A stretch of DNA of 64,000 nt. Source: Salinithrix halophila (GTDB lineage: Bacteria > Bacillota > Bacilli > Thermoactinomycetales > DSM-45169). Made by a program: the position numbers and the translations under genes. Below are positions 43,907 to 52,005 of this stretch, piece by piece. The stretch spans positions 1-64,000 of the forward strand of contig NZ_JBHSAP010000007.1 of the NCBI RefSeq assembly GCF_042650125.1. Reading direction: 5' to 3'. Under the pieces are notes generated by a model. The model made no database searches and was not told the DNA's origin. It was given only the letters and a program-made list of their open reading frames with translations. Position 1 is the stretch's first letter, and the number at the start of each line of letters is the position of its first letter.

Positions 43907-43941
43907 AAAGGCAGGGTACAAATCGTACCCTGCCTTTTTTT
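43907..43941 (+). terminator. Intrinsic terminator
   Basis: AAGGCAGGGTAC and GTACCCTGCCTT form a 12-bp stem with a 5-base loop, followed by a T-run. Confidence 0.93.
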
Positions 43942-44010
43942 CTCTCCTCGATTCCTAAAAAAAGACCCCTACCCTCCTATCACGGGGCAGGAATCTTTAG
44001 AGCGAATCAA

Positions 44011-44781
44011 TCAGATGGAGAGCCATTTTTTGAATATGTTTTTGGTACCCTCCCAGTTCATACGGGCGATCGAGGTCGTTAGGGGAATTCCTTTAGGACA
44101 TGATTGGACGCAGTTCTGGGAATTCCCGCACTCCTGCAGACCGCCGTCCGCCGTTAGGGCGTCCGTCCGCTCCTGTTTGTTCATTTCCCCGGTCGGATGG
44201 GAGTTGAATAAGTCCACCTGGGCGACCGCGAAAGGACCAATGAATTCGGAACGGGAGTTGACGTTGGGACATGCCTGAAGGCAGACCCCACAGGTCATAC
44301 ATTTGGACAGTTCATAGCGCCACTGTCGCTCATTCTCCGGCATACGAGGTCCCGGGCCCAGATCGTGGGTACCATCGATAGGGATCCACGCCTTTACCCG
44401 CTTCAGCGCATCAAACATACGGCTGCGGTCCACTGCCAGGTCCCGAACTACCGGGAAGGTGTTCATCGGTTGAACATGGATCGGCTGTTCCAGATTATCA
44501 ACGAGGGCCGTGCAAGCTTGGCGCGGTGTTCCATTGATCACCATGGAACAGGCACCGCACACCTCTTCAAGACAATTGGCCTCCCAAGAGACAGGATCCA
44601 CTTTTTCCCCTTTGCAGTTGACGGGGTTACGCTGGATCTCCATCAAGGAAGAGTTGACCGTCATATTGGGCCGGTACTCCAGCTCGAATTCTTCCGTATA
44701 GGGTTCAGCATCTGGTGAATCTTGCCGGGTGATAAGGAAACGGACGGTCTTTTTCTCCATCGCTGCTGCCGTTTCACTCAT
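44011..44781 (-). CDS. sdhB: Succinate dehydrogenase iron-sulfur subunit
   Basis: The 256-residue subunit carries the three cluster motifs: CLEEVCGACSMVINGTPRQAC for [2Fe-2S], CMTCGVCLQACPNV, and CVQSCPKGIPLTTSI for the [3Fe-4S] and [4Fe-4S] clusters. It passes electrons from SdhA to the membrane anchor. The start overlaps the sdhA stop as ATGA. Sequence and length are close to Bacillus SdhB. It is the last gene of sdhCAB. Only a weak hairpin is seen downstream (about 43959-43999). Confidence 0.95.
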   Translation of the reverse strand: MSETAAAMEKKTVRFLITRQDSPDAEPYTEEFELEYRPNMTVNSSLMEIQRNPVNCKGEKVDPVSWEANCLEEVCGACSMVINGTPRQACTALVDNLEQPIHVQPMNTFPVVRDLAVDRSRMFDALKRVKAWIPIDGTHDLGPGPRMPENERQWRYELSKCMTCGVCLQACPNVNSRSEFIGPFAVAQVDLFNSHPTGEMNKQERTDALTADGGLQECGNSQNCVQSCPKGIPLTTSIARMNWEGTKNIFKKWLSI

Positions 44782-46550
44782 GATTGTTTTGCCCCTTTCT
44801 CCTCGGCTGCTTTGGCTACATCATAGCGGCGCGGTCGAGGCTTGATCAGGGAGACGTCCACTTCTTCATATTCGAAGGCAGGTCCATTGTCGGTATGTTT
44901 GGCTTTGGTGGTTTTCAGGAACTTCTCGTCGTTACGTTCCGGGAAGTCCGGCTTATAGTGGGCACCACGGCTTTCGTCCCGGTTGAGAGCACCGATGGTG
45001 ATTACCCGGGCCAGCTCCAGCATGTTCCACAGTTGACGGATAAAGGTGGCTGATTGGTTGCTCCATTTACCGGTATCAGTGACATTAATCCGCTTGTAGC
45101 GTTCCATCAGCTCCTGGATTTTCTCGTCCGTCTTCTTCAATCGGTCGTTATACCGGACCACCGTCACGTTGTCCGTCATCCAGTCTCCCAGTTCTTGATG
45201 AATTTTATAGGGGTTTTCATCCCCGTCCATCTTCAGGATATTATCATATTTCTCCTGTTCTCGTGCCTGATGGCTGTCGAACAGGTTGGAGGAGAGATCT
45301 GCCGCAGATTTATCTAACCCGCGGACATATTCCAACGCGTTGGGGCCCGCCACCATCCCGCCATAGATACAGGAAAGGAGTGAGTTGGCTCCCAGACGGT
45401 TGGCTCCGTGGTATTGATATTCACATTCTCCGGCTGCGAAGAGACCCGGAATATTGGTCATCTGGTTGAAATCGACCCAGAGGCCGCCCATCGAGTAATG
45501 AACAGCAGGGAAGATCTTCATCGGGACTTTGCGTGGATCTTCGCCCATGAACTTCTCGTAGATCTCGATGATCCCGCCCAGCTTGATGTCCAGCTCTTTC
45601 GGGTCTTTATGGGATAGATCAAGATACACCATATTCTCCCCGTTGATCCCCAGTTTATCGTCCACACAGACCTTGAAAATAGCCCGGGTGGCGATATCCC
45701 TGGGGACCAGATTCCCATAAGCAGGGTACATCTCTTCAAGGAAATACCAAGGTTTGCCGTCTTTATAGGTCCAGACGCGTCCGCCTTCACCACGGGCGGA
45801 CTCGGACATGAGGCGCAGTTTATCATCTCCAGGGATGGCCGTCGGGTGAACCTGGATAAATTCACCGTTGGCATAGTAGGCACCCTGCTGGTAGACTGCG
45901 CTGGCCGCCGTCCCCGTATTGATCATGGAGTTGGTCGTTTTACCGAAGATGATCCCCGGCCCGCCGGTGGCCATAATGACGGCGTCGGCGTGGAAAGACC
46001 GAATCTCCATGCTGCGGCGATCCTGAGCGACAATCCCGCGGCAGCGTCCCTCGTCATCCTGAATGATAGAGAGGAACTCCCACATCTCATATTTGGTTAC
46101 ACGGCCCGCTACTTCCTGACGGCGAACCTGTTCATCCAGGGCGTAAAGGAGTTGCTGCCCTGTGGTCGCCCCCGCAAAGGCCGTCCGGTGATGCTTGGTG
46201 CCGCCGAAACGGCGGAAATCGAGGAGGCCCTCTGGTGTACGGTTGAAAGGAACTCCCATCCGGTCCATCAGGTAGATGATCCCCGGTGCCGCATCACACA
46301 TCGCCTTCACCGGCGGCTGATTTGCGAGGAAATCCCCACCGTAGACGGTATCATCAAAGTGCTCCCAGGGAGAGTCGCCCTCTCCCTTGGTGTTAACCGC
46401 TCCGTTGATGCCCCCCTGGGCGCAGACGGAGTGGGAACGCTTCACAGGTACGACTGAAAATAGATCGACGTCGGCTCCCGCTTCGGCCACTTTGACGGTA
46501 GCCATGAGGCCGGCGAGGCCGCCGCCGACGATGATCACTTTCTCCTTCAT
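44778..46550 (-). CDS. sdhA: Succinate dehydrogenase flavoprotein subunit
   Basis: The 590-residue flavoprotein begins MKEKVIIVGGGLAGLMATVK (FAD-binding). HSVCAQGGINGAVNTKGEGD includes the region that binds FAD covalently in this family. SARGEGGRVWTYKDG and AAGECEYQYHGANRLGANSL match the catalytic and C-terminal capping parts of Bacillus-type SdhA. It oxidises succinate to fumarate at the inner face of the membrane and feeds menaquinone through SdhC. GGGGG lies upstream of the ATG. Confidence 0.96.
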   Translation of the reverse strand: MKEKVIIVGGGLAGLMATVKVAEAGADVDLFSVVPVKRSHSVCAQGGINGAVNTKGEGDSPWEHFDDTVYGGDFLANQPPVKAMCDAAPGIIYLMDRMGVPFNRTPEGLLDFRRFGGTKHHRTAFAGATTGQQLLYALDEQVRRQEVAGRVTKYEMWEFLSIIQDDEGRCRGIVAQDRRSMEIRSFHADAVIMATGGPGIIFGKTTNSMINTGTAASAVYQQGAYYANGEFIQVHPTAIPGDDKLRLMSESARGEGGRVWTYKDGKPWYFLEEMYPAYGNLVPRDIATRAIFKVCVDDKLGINGENMVYLDLSHKDPKELDIKLGGIIEIYEKFMGEDPRKVPMKIFPAVHYSMGGLWVDFNQMTNIPGLFAAGECEYQYHGANRLGANSLLSCIYGGMVAGPNALEYVRGLDKSAADLSSNLFDSHQAREQEKYDNILKMDGDENPYKIHQELGDWMTDNVTVVRYNDRLKKTDEKIQELMERYKRINVTDTGKWSNQSATFIRQLWNMLELARVITIGALNRDESRGAHYKPDFPERNDEKFLKTTKAKHTDNGPAFEYEEVDVSLIKPRPRRYDVAKAAEEKGAKQS

Positions 46551-46568
46551 AATGGCAGTGCCCCCTTC

Positions 46569-47219
46569 TTAGCGCTGAGCCAGCATGTTGGTGAATTCCG
46601 GATTAGTAAATGCGATCAGGGCGCGGATGCCGATATAGGAGACCAGCACGAAGACGGCCATCCAAACCCAGGTGGAAACCCGCTGGGCGCGGGGGCCGAC
46701 AGTGATCCCCCAACTGACGAGAAAGGACCACATGCCGTTGGAAAAATGGAAGACGGCTGCCACAATCCCGATCAGATACCAGACAAAGTTAACCGGATTG
46801 TTGATCACATCCGCCGTCTGCCGTGTCAGTTCTTCCGACGACATTCCCTGCAACGCCACCTGAACCCGCGTCTGCCAAACATGAACGGTGACGAAGATCA
46901 GGGTGATGACACCGGTCACACGTTGCAACATGAACATGGTGTTGCGAAAAGTGCCGAAATTGTTCAGATTGTTCTGTGCTGTGAAAGCGATGTACAAACC
47001 GTACACACCATGATACAGCAGCGGCAGGAAGATGAAGAAGATCTCAAGAACCGTCAGGAACGGAATGCTCCATAACCAATCCACTTGTTCCCGGAAGGAA
47101 TCCACCCCTTGGGTGGCGTGGTAGTTGGTCCAGAGGTGCTCAAGCAAAAAAAAGCCGACTGGGATGACACCCAAAAGGGAGTGCAGCCGCCGGTTGAAGA
47201 AACTACCCTGCTTGCTCAT
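46569..47219 (-). CDS. sdhC: Succinate dehydrogenase cytochrome b558 subunit
   Basis: The 216-residue membrane subunit has five predicted helices and the di-heme histidines of the Bacillus type: RRLHSLLG and FLLEHLWTNYHATQG near the N-terminus, LLYHGVYGLYIAF, FVTVHVWQTRVQ and FHFSNGMWSFLVSWG. It anchors SdhAB and reduces menaquinone. The ATG at 47219 is chosen because the mature pattern starts MSKQGSFFNRRLHS and GGGGGG lies just upstream; the frame opens 19 codons earlier. Confidence 0.93.
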   Translation of the reverse strand: MSKQGSFFNRRLHSLLGVIPVGFFLLEHLWTNYHATQGVDSFREQVDWLWSIPFLTVLEIFFIFLPLLYHGVYGLYIAFTAQNNLNNFGTFRNTMFMLQRVTGVITLIFVTVHVWQTRVQVALQGMSSEELTRQTADVINNPVNFVWYLIGIVAAVFHFSNGMWSFLVSWGITVGPRAQRVSTWVWMAVFVLVSYIGIRALIAFTNPEFTNMLAQR

Positions 47220-47587
47220 CTTTTGCCCCCCATTGCCCCTTATAAGATTGCGAATTGTAAAAGCTTCTCTCCTCAAAGCGGAACCGGCGAAACGCCGGTA
47301 ATGGTAACATTCCTGTTTAATTGTATGGAAAGAAGTTTCACCTTGTTGACAACTTCATTGTACTCCCATGGTTAGAACTGGTCAAGCTGACCCTGACTGG
47401 ATTTGACAGAACCTCCCTTACCCTACTATGGTACGCCATCCGTTGGATTTCCTTTCCTATGAAAAGGCCTTCCTATTCACAAAAAAGAAAACGGGTCAGA
47501 ATCACCTCCGGTCCGCTCAAAAGGTTGAAACTTTCCCGTGTTGTCCTCGGCTGGGCTGGTGAGTTTCCCCATAGGTTGACCTATACC
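47220..47587. other. Gene-free region between sdhC and metX
   Basis: Holds the leader of sdhC and the 3' side of metX, both on the minus strand. An inverted repeat, ACCGGCG/CGCCGGT at about 47282-47299, lies in the sdhC leader. A TACAAT-like -10 element occurs on the minus strand near 47328-47333, but no convincing -35 is at the right distance. No ORF is supported. Confidence 0.45.
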
Positions 47588-48697
47588 TCAATCCTCCATC
47601 AGGAAATCTCGGATGGCGGGCCCGATTTCGTCAAATTCGACCAAAAAGGCATCGTGACCATATTCCGATGATACCTCCAATAGTTTGCTGGATTTCCCCA
47701 GTTGGGTGAGTGTGCCATGCAATTCCCGTTGCTGGTGAACAGGGAACAAAATATCCTCGCGAATCCCGATCACAAATACCGGGCATTGGATGCGGGCTAA
47801 GGCGGCTGATCGACCGCCTCTTCCCCGACCAATGTCATGGGTATCCATCGCCTTCAGAAGATAGAGATAACTGTTGGCGTCAAATCGGTCCACCAGCTTT
47901 TTTCCTTGATAACGGAGATAACTCTCAATCTGAAAGACGGAATCTAGGCTATTGATCGTCTCCCCTTGCTGTAGGTGACGGCTGAACCGCTTTTCAAAAA
48001 GGGTGCTCGTCCGGTAGGTGATCATCCCCATCATACGGGCAATGGAGAGCCCTCGGGCGGGACCGTTCCCATCATAGTAATGTCCACCCCGGTAATCCGG
48101 ATCGGAAAGAATCGCCTGGCGACCGATGTCATTGTATGCGATTGCCGTAGGGGAAAGGGCATCAGCTGTGGCGATCGGCACCAGTCTGTCGGCGAATTTC
48201 GGATAGAGGATTCCCCATTCCAGTACAAGCATCCCTCCCATCGAGCCGCCAATCACCGCCCGTACGGAGGAAATCCCCATTTCCTCCAAACAGCGTTTCT
48301 GAAGTCGAACCATATCGCGAATGCTGACAAAGGGGAAATCGGAACCATAGGGTTGACCGGTTATGGGGTTGATCGACTTTGGACCCGTCGTACCGTTGCA
48401 ACCACCCAAAACATTCATGGTGATGACAAAATAATTGCCTGTGTCCACATAACCTCCCGGACCGATTAGGCCTTCCCACCATCCGGAAGCCGATTCATCC
48501 CCAACCGTCCGGGAATCCCCGGTTAGAGCATGACAGACGAGAAGAGCGTTTGTATACCCCGGGGCCGGCATACCGGCGGTTTCTACTGCCACTTCCACGG
48601 ACGATAAGGTCTCCCCTGATTCCAGTTCAAAGGATCCGATCGACAGGTTGCGGGTTTTCGTTTCACACGGAGTCGATGTCTTCGCGGTGATCGGCAT
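47588..48697 (-). CDS. metX: Homoserine O-acetyltransferase
   Basis: The 369-residue alpha/beta-hydrolase-fold enzyme has the nucleophile elbow AVIGGSMGGMLVLEWG, the acid in FVIGIREDILFPVHQQ and the catalytic histidine in EYGHDAFLVEFDE. NYFVITMNVLGGCNGTTGP is diagnostic for MetX. It activates L-homoserine with acetyl-CoA (or succinyl-CoA in some members) for methionine synthesis. The ATG at 48697 has GGAGGAGG upstream. The frame continues 59 codons further but crosses the riboswitch expression platform. Regulation is by the SAM-I riboswitch in its leader. Confidence 0.94.
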   Translation of the reverse strand: MPITAKTSTPCETKTRNLSIGSFELESGETLSSVEVAVETAGMPAPGYTNALLVCHALTGDSRTVGDESASGWWEGLIGPGGYVDTGNYFVITMNVLGGCNGTTGPKSINPITGQPYGSDFPFVSIRDMVRLQKRCLEEMGISSVRAVIGGSMGGMLVLEWGILYPKFADRLVPIATADALSPTAIAYNDIGRQAILSDPDYRGGHYYDGNGPARGLSIARMMGMITYRTSTLFEKRFSRHLQQGETINSLDSVFQIESYLRYQGKKLVDRFDANSYLYLLKAMDTHDIGRGRGGRSAALARIQCPVFVIGIREDILFPVHQQRELHGTLTQLGKSSKLLEVSSEYGHDAFLVEFDEIGPAIRDFLMED

Positions 48698-48757
48698 CCT
48701 ACCTCCTCCTTTGTTCGCGGTTCCATATCCTGTTAGTTGGTTCATTGGAGAGTTTTT

Positions 48758-48795
48758 GATAAAGGAAACGCCCTCTTCGATGAACGAAGAGGGCG
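48758..48795 (-). terminator. Riboswitch-controlled terminator of metX
   Basis: CGCCCTCTTCG and CGAAGAGGGCG form a perfect 11-bp stem with a 5-base loop, followed on the minus strand by TTTCCTTT. It sits between the SAM aptamer and the metX start, as expected for SAM-induced termination. Confidence 0.85.
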
Positions 48796-48829
48796 GGTAT
48801 GCGAAGGTGGATACGCAATCCGACGGCCT

Positions 48830-48950
48830 CTTCTCATCTTCCAGGGCCGCAAGAAGCCCTGCAGGAATTGGCACCCTCCTTTCCCCTGATTGGGAAATGG
48901 GGTTGCCGCGACATCATCGGGCCAGTCCCTCCGTCGCTCTGGATAAGAAG
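48830..48950 (-). ncRNA. SAM-I riboswitch (S-box) aptamer
   Basis: Read on the minus strand from 48950, the leader shows CTTATCCAGAG, then GGAGGGACTGGCCC, GCGGCAACC, GGTGCCAATTCC and finally GATGAGAAG closing helix P1 with CTTCTTATC. These are the ordered S-box consensus blocks, including the kink-turn and SAM-binding core. SAM binding is expected to favour the downstream terminator and shut off metX when methionine is sufficient. Confidence 0.95.
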
Positions 48951-48981
48951 ATTTTCGATTCAATTCACTTGCATTTTGTTT

Positions 48982-49011
48982 ATCATATGACGAGCGAATG
49001 CCCGCTGTCAA
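48982..49011 (-). promoter_or_regulatory. SigA-type promoter for the metX leader
   Basis: TTGACA (49011-49006) and TATGAT (48987-48982) are separated by 18 bases on the minus strand. The expected start is about 25 bases before the riboswitch. The -35 abuts the 3' end of oppD. Confidence 0.75.
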
Positions 49012-49015
49012 GGAC

Positions 49016-50038
49016 TCACTTGGAAGCGATGTTGATTTGCAGGCTGTCCTTCCCCACGGACGGAGCCTGGGGGTGTTCTAACCAGCAGGAGACCTGATGG
49101 GAACCCGATACTTCCGTCACTTCCGGCATCTCATCGTGACAGATATGCATGGCGTGGGGACATCGGTCAGCAAAGGGACATCCCTTTGGTGGATCGAACA
49201 AATCCGGCGGGGAGCCGGGGATCGGGGCGAGATCTTCATCCTGCTTCCAGTCTAGACGGGGCATGGAGTGCATTAGTCCCCAGGTATATGGGTGGCGAGG
49301 CTGATAGAAAATGTCGTCCACCCGGCCTGTCTCCACCACTTTGCCTCCATACATCACCGCCACCCGCTGAGCGGTTTCTGCCACCACGCCAAGATCATGG
49401 GTAATCAGGATGATGGCTGTCTCTGTCTTATGCTGCAATTCTGTCATCAATTCCAATATCTGGGCCTGGATCGTTACATCCAGGGCGGTCGTCGGTTCGT
49501 CAGCGATCAGGATTTTCGGGTTACAAGCGAGGGCGATGGCAATCATCGCCCGTTGCCGCATACCTCCACTGAACTGGTGGGGGTATTGACCGGCTCGTCT
49601 TTCCGGCGTGGGAATCCCCACCAAGCGCAACATCTCCACTGCTCGCTTGTTCGCTTCTGCTTGGCTGAACTTCTGGTGCCACATCAACCCTTCGGTGATC
49701 TGCCGTCCCACCGTCATCGTCGGATTAAGAGAAGTCATCGGATCCTGGAAGATCATTCCGATCTCCGAGCCTCGAATCTTGAACATCTCTTTTTCGGTAG
49801 CCTTAGTCAAGTCACGGCCGTCGAAAAGGATTTCCCCCTTCTTGATGCGACCTGGCGGGGAGGGGATCAAACGCATGACAGACTGGGCAGTGACACTCTT
49901 TCCACTCCCCGATTCCCCTACAATAGCTAGCGTCTCTCCTTTCTCCAGACGGAGGTTGACCCCGCGAACGGCTTTCACTTCACCGGCATAGGTCTGAAAG
50001 GATACATGCAGGTCATTGATTTCTAGAATCGTTTTCAT
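49016..50038 (-). CDS. oppD: Oligopeptide ABC transporter ATPase (OppD/DppD type)
   Basis: The 340-residue ATPase has Walker A GESGSGKS, signature FSGGMRQRAMIAIAL, Walker B ILIADEPTTALD and the C-terminal oligopeptide-transporter extension with CPFADRCPHAMHIC, whose cysteines suggest the iron-sulfur site seen in some Dpp/Opp ATPases. It energises uptake through OppBC. It is the last gene of the operon. No oppF partner follows, so it may act as a homodimer or with an ATPase encoded elsewhere. Confidence 0.92.
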   Translation of the reverse strand: MKTILEINDLHVSFQTYAGEVKAVRGVNLRLEKGETLAIVGESGSGKSVTAQSVMRLIPSPPGRIKKGEILFDGRDLTKATEKEMFKIRGSEIGMIFQDPMTSLNPTMTVGRQITEGLMWHQKFSQAEANKRAVEMLRLVGIPTPERRAGQYPHQFSGGMRQRAMIAIALACNPKILIADEPTTALDVTIQAQILELMTELQHKTETAIILITHDLGVVAETAQRVAVMYGGKVVETGRVDDIFYQPRHPYTWGLMHSMPRLDWKQDEDLAPIPGSPPDLFDPPKGCPFADRCPHAMHICHDEMPEVTEVSGSHQVSCWLEHPQAPSVGKDSLQINIASK

Positions 50039-50050
50039 GGATCTCCCTCC

Positions 50051-50974
50051 TCACTTTCGCATCTTTGGATCCAGGGCGTCCCGCAGGCCGTCACCCAAAG
50101 CGTTAAAAGCCAACAAGGTTAAGCTTAAAAAGAACGCCGGGAAAAACAGCCGCCACCATTCATCGGATAGGACAACTACTAAGGAGTCGTTGATCATGGT
50201 TCCCCAGCTCGCGATGGGCGCTTGGACACCAAGCCCTAAGAAACTGAGGAAGGCCTCGGCAAAAATGGCACTGGGGACCGTGAAGGTCAGTATGACAATG
50301 ATCGGACCCAAGGTGTTAGGAATCAGATGCTTGGTCATCAACCGACGGGTGCTCGCACCAAGGGTTTTGGAGGCCATCACAAATTCCTGCTCTTTTACTT
50401 GCAAAACCTGGCCGCGGACCAGCCGTGCCATATTCAACCAACCGGTAACCGTGAGTGCGATTAAGATGGGGATCAAGCCCGGGTTATCCATAACGATCAG
50501 GATCAGAATCACCACGAGAAGATAGGGAAGCCCCCATAGGACATCCACGATCCGCATCATGATCTCATCCGTGCGCCCTCCTCGATACCCGGAGAGACCC
50601 CCGTATATCACCCCGATTACCAGATCAATCAGAGCTGCGGCCACACCGATAGTCAAAGAAATCCGTGCACCATGCCAGGTCCGAACAAAAACATCCCGGC
50701 CCAAGTCATCCGTACCAAACCAATGGGAAGCGGAGGGCTCCAGGTTTTTCCCAGCCCCGAGATCCTGCTCATAATAGGTGTATGGGAGCATAAAGGGGCC
50801 CGCGATCGCCATGACCAAAAGCAAAGTAATGATGCCGAGTCCGATCATGGCCAATTTGTTTTGACGCAACCTTCTCCATACATCTTGCCAATAGCTGACA
50901 CTGGGTCTCGATATCGTTTCTGCTTCAAGGTCCCGTTTCGGTGCTTGTTCAAACCTTTCTGCGGGTATCGCCAT
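50051..50974 (-). CDS. oppC: Oligopeptide ABC transporter permease (OppC type)
   Basis: The 307-residue permease has an N-terminal cytoplasmic extension, a first membrane helix (MIGLGIITLLLVMAIAGPFM) and five more helices. The ATPase-contact loop is ASKTLGASTRRLMTKHLIPN (EAA type). HWFGTDDLGRDVFVR is typical for OppC/DppC. It starts 3 bases after oppB and forms the translocation pore with it. Confidence 0.92.
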   Translation of the reverse strand: MAIPAERFEQAPKRDLEAETISRPSVSYWQDVWRRLRQNKLAMIGLGIITLLLVMAIAGPFMLPYTYYEQDLGAGKNLEPSASHWFGTDDLGRDVFVRTWHGARISLTIGVAAALIDLVIGVIYGGLSGYRGGRTDEIMMRIVDVLWGLPYLLVVILILIVMDNPGLIPILIALTVTGWLNMARLVRGQVLQVKEQEFVMASKTLGASTRRLMTKHLIPNTLGPIIVILTFTVPSAIFAEAFLSFLGLGVQAPIASWGTMINDSLVVVLSDEWWRLFFPAFFLSLTLLAFNALGDGLRDALDPKMRK

Positions 50975-50977
50975 TCG

Positions 50978-51907
50978 TTATGCCTCCCTCTTGCCGACTT
51001 TAATCCGGGGATCAATCAGCCCATAAGCCAAATCCACTAAGAAATTCATTGTAATCAAAAAGGCGGCAAAAAAGATGGTGGTCCCCATGATCACCGGATA
51101 ATCGCGATTGGTGATACTCTCAACAAAATATTTTCCAATGCCCGGTATGGAAAAGATTTTCTCAATGACAAAGCTCCCGGTAAGAATCGCTGCTGCCAAG
51201 GGACCGATGAGTGTCACCACGGGAATGATCGAATTCCGCAAGGTATGGGAACTGATGACACGCCAGGGAGGCAGCCCCTTGGCTCGTGCAGTCCGGATAT
51301 AGTCCTGCCCGATCACTTCCAACATGCTGGAACGCATCAACCGTGTCACCAGCGCTAGCGGTGTAAAAGCGAGGGCGATGGCAGGCAAGATCGTCTTGTC
51401 AAATTCCCCCCACCCTGCAATGGGCAAGAGCTCCCACTTCAACCCAAAATATTTTTGAAACAGGGGAGCAATCACAAAGCTGGGCACCGAGAGACCGATT
51501 ACCGCCAAAACCATGAGGGTATAGTCAGGCAACCTATTCTGTTTCAGAGCAGCCGCCGTTCCCATCACGATTCCGGCAAAAATAGCGAGAATCAAGGCCT
51601 GCGACCCCAACTGGGCAGAGACGGGAAATCCTTCTTTCAACATATCATTGACGGTTCGGTTCGTGTTTTTGATGGAAAACCCTAAATCCCCTTGAGCCAA
51701 GTTCTTGATATAAACTACATATTGCATCGGCAGCGGCTTGTCCAGACCATAAGCTGCCTTCAAATTTTTCAAGGTTTGTTCCGGAAGTTTCTTTTCCGAG
51801 GTGAAGGGATCTCCCGGAATGCAGTTCATCAAGATAAAAGTCAAGGTAGAGATTACCCATAAGGTCGTCAACATAACGGCTAAGCGCTTTCCAATATAGC
51901 GAAGCAT
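50978..51907 (-). CDS. oppB: Oligopeptide ABC transporter permease (OppB type)
   Basis: The 309-residue permease begins MLRYIGKRLAVMLTTLWVIS and has six predicted helices. It carries DYIRTARAKGLPPWRVISSH (the EAA loop) and the late FVDLAYGLIDPRIKVG, both characteristic of OppB/DppB. The ATG has a GGAGGTGG site. It lies about 100 bases after oppA, a gap that contains a hairpin. Confidence 0.92.
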   Translation of the reverse strand: MLRYIGKRLAVMLTTLWVISTLTFILMNCIPGDPFTSEKKLPEQTLKNLKAAYGLDKPLPMQYVVYIKNLAQGDLGFSIKNTNRTVNDMLKEGFPVSAQLGSQALILAIFAGIVMGTAAALKQNRLPDYTLMVLAVIGLSVPSFVIAPLFQKYFGLKWELLPIAGWGEFDKTILPAIALAFTPLALVTRLMRSSMLEVIGQDYIRTARAKGLPPWRVISSHTLRNSIIPVVTLIGPLAAAILTGSFVIEKIFSIPGIGKYFVESITNRDYPVIMGTTIFFAAFLITMNFLVDLAYGLIDPRIKVGKREA

Positions 51908-51933
51908 TGCAATCCACCTCCCGCTTGATTATA

Positions 51934-51964
51934 AGCAAGGAAAGACCACCCCATCGGGGTGATC
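51934..51964 (-). terminator. Hairpin between oppA and oppB, probable partial terminator
   Basis: GACCACCCC and GGGGTGATC form a stem with a 3-base loop. The minus-strand tail is TTTCCTT. Such intercistronic hairpins usually let the binding protein be made in excess of the permeases. Confidence 0.7.
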
Positions 51965-52005
51965 TCTTCCTGCACCAAAACTGAGAGTGCCACTTGCCTA
52001 TACGG

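Noticed and set aside
43959..43999. Hairpin after sdhB as an intrinsic terminator
   Set aside because: There is a T-run on the minus strand, but the stem pairs poorly, so I did not list it as a feature.
48698..48874. N-terminal extension of MetX by 59 codons
   Set aside because: The extra codons run through the terminator and the 3' side of the SAM aptamer. The ATG at 48697 has a strong ribosome binding site and fits family length.
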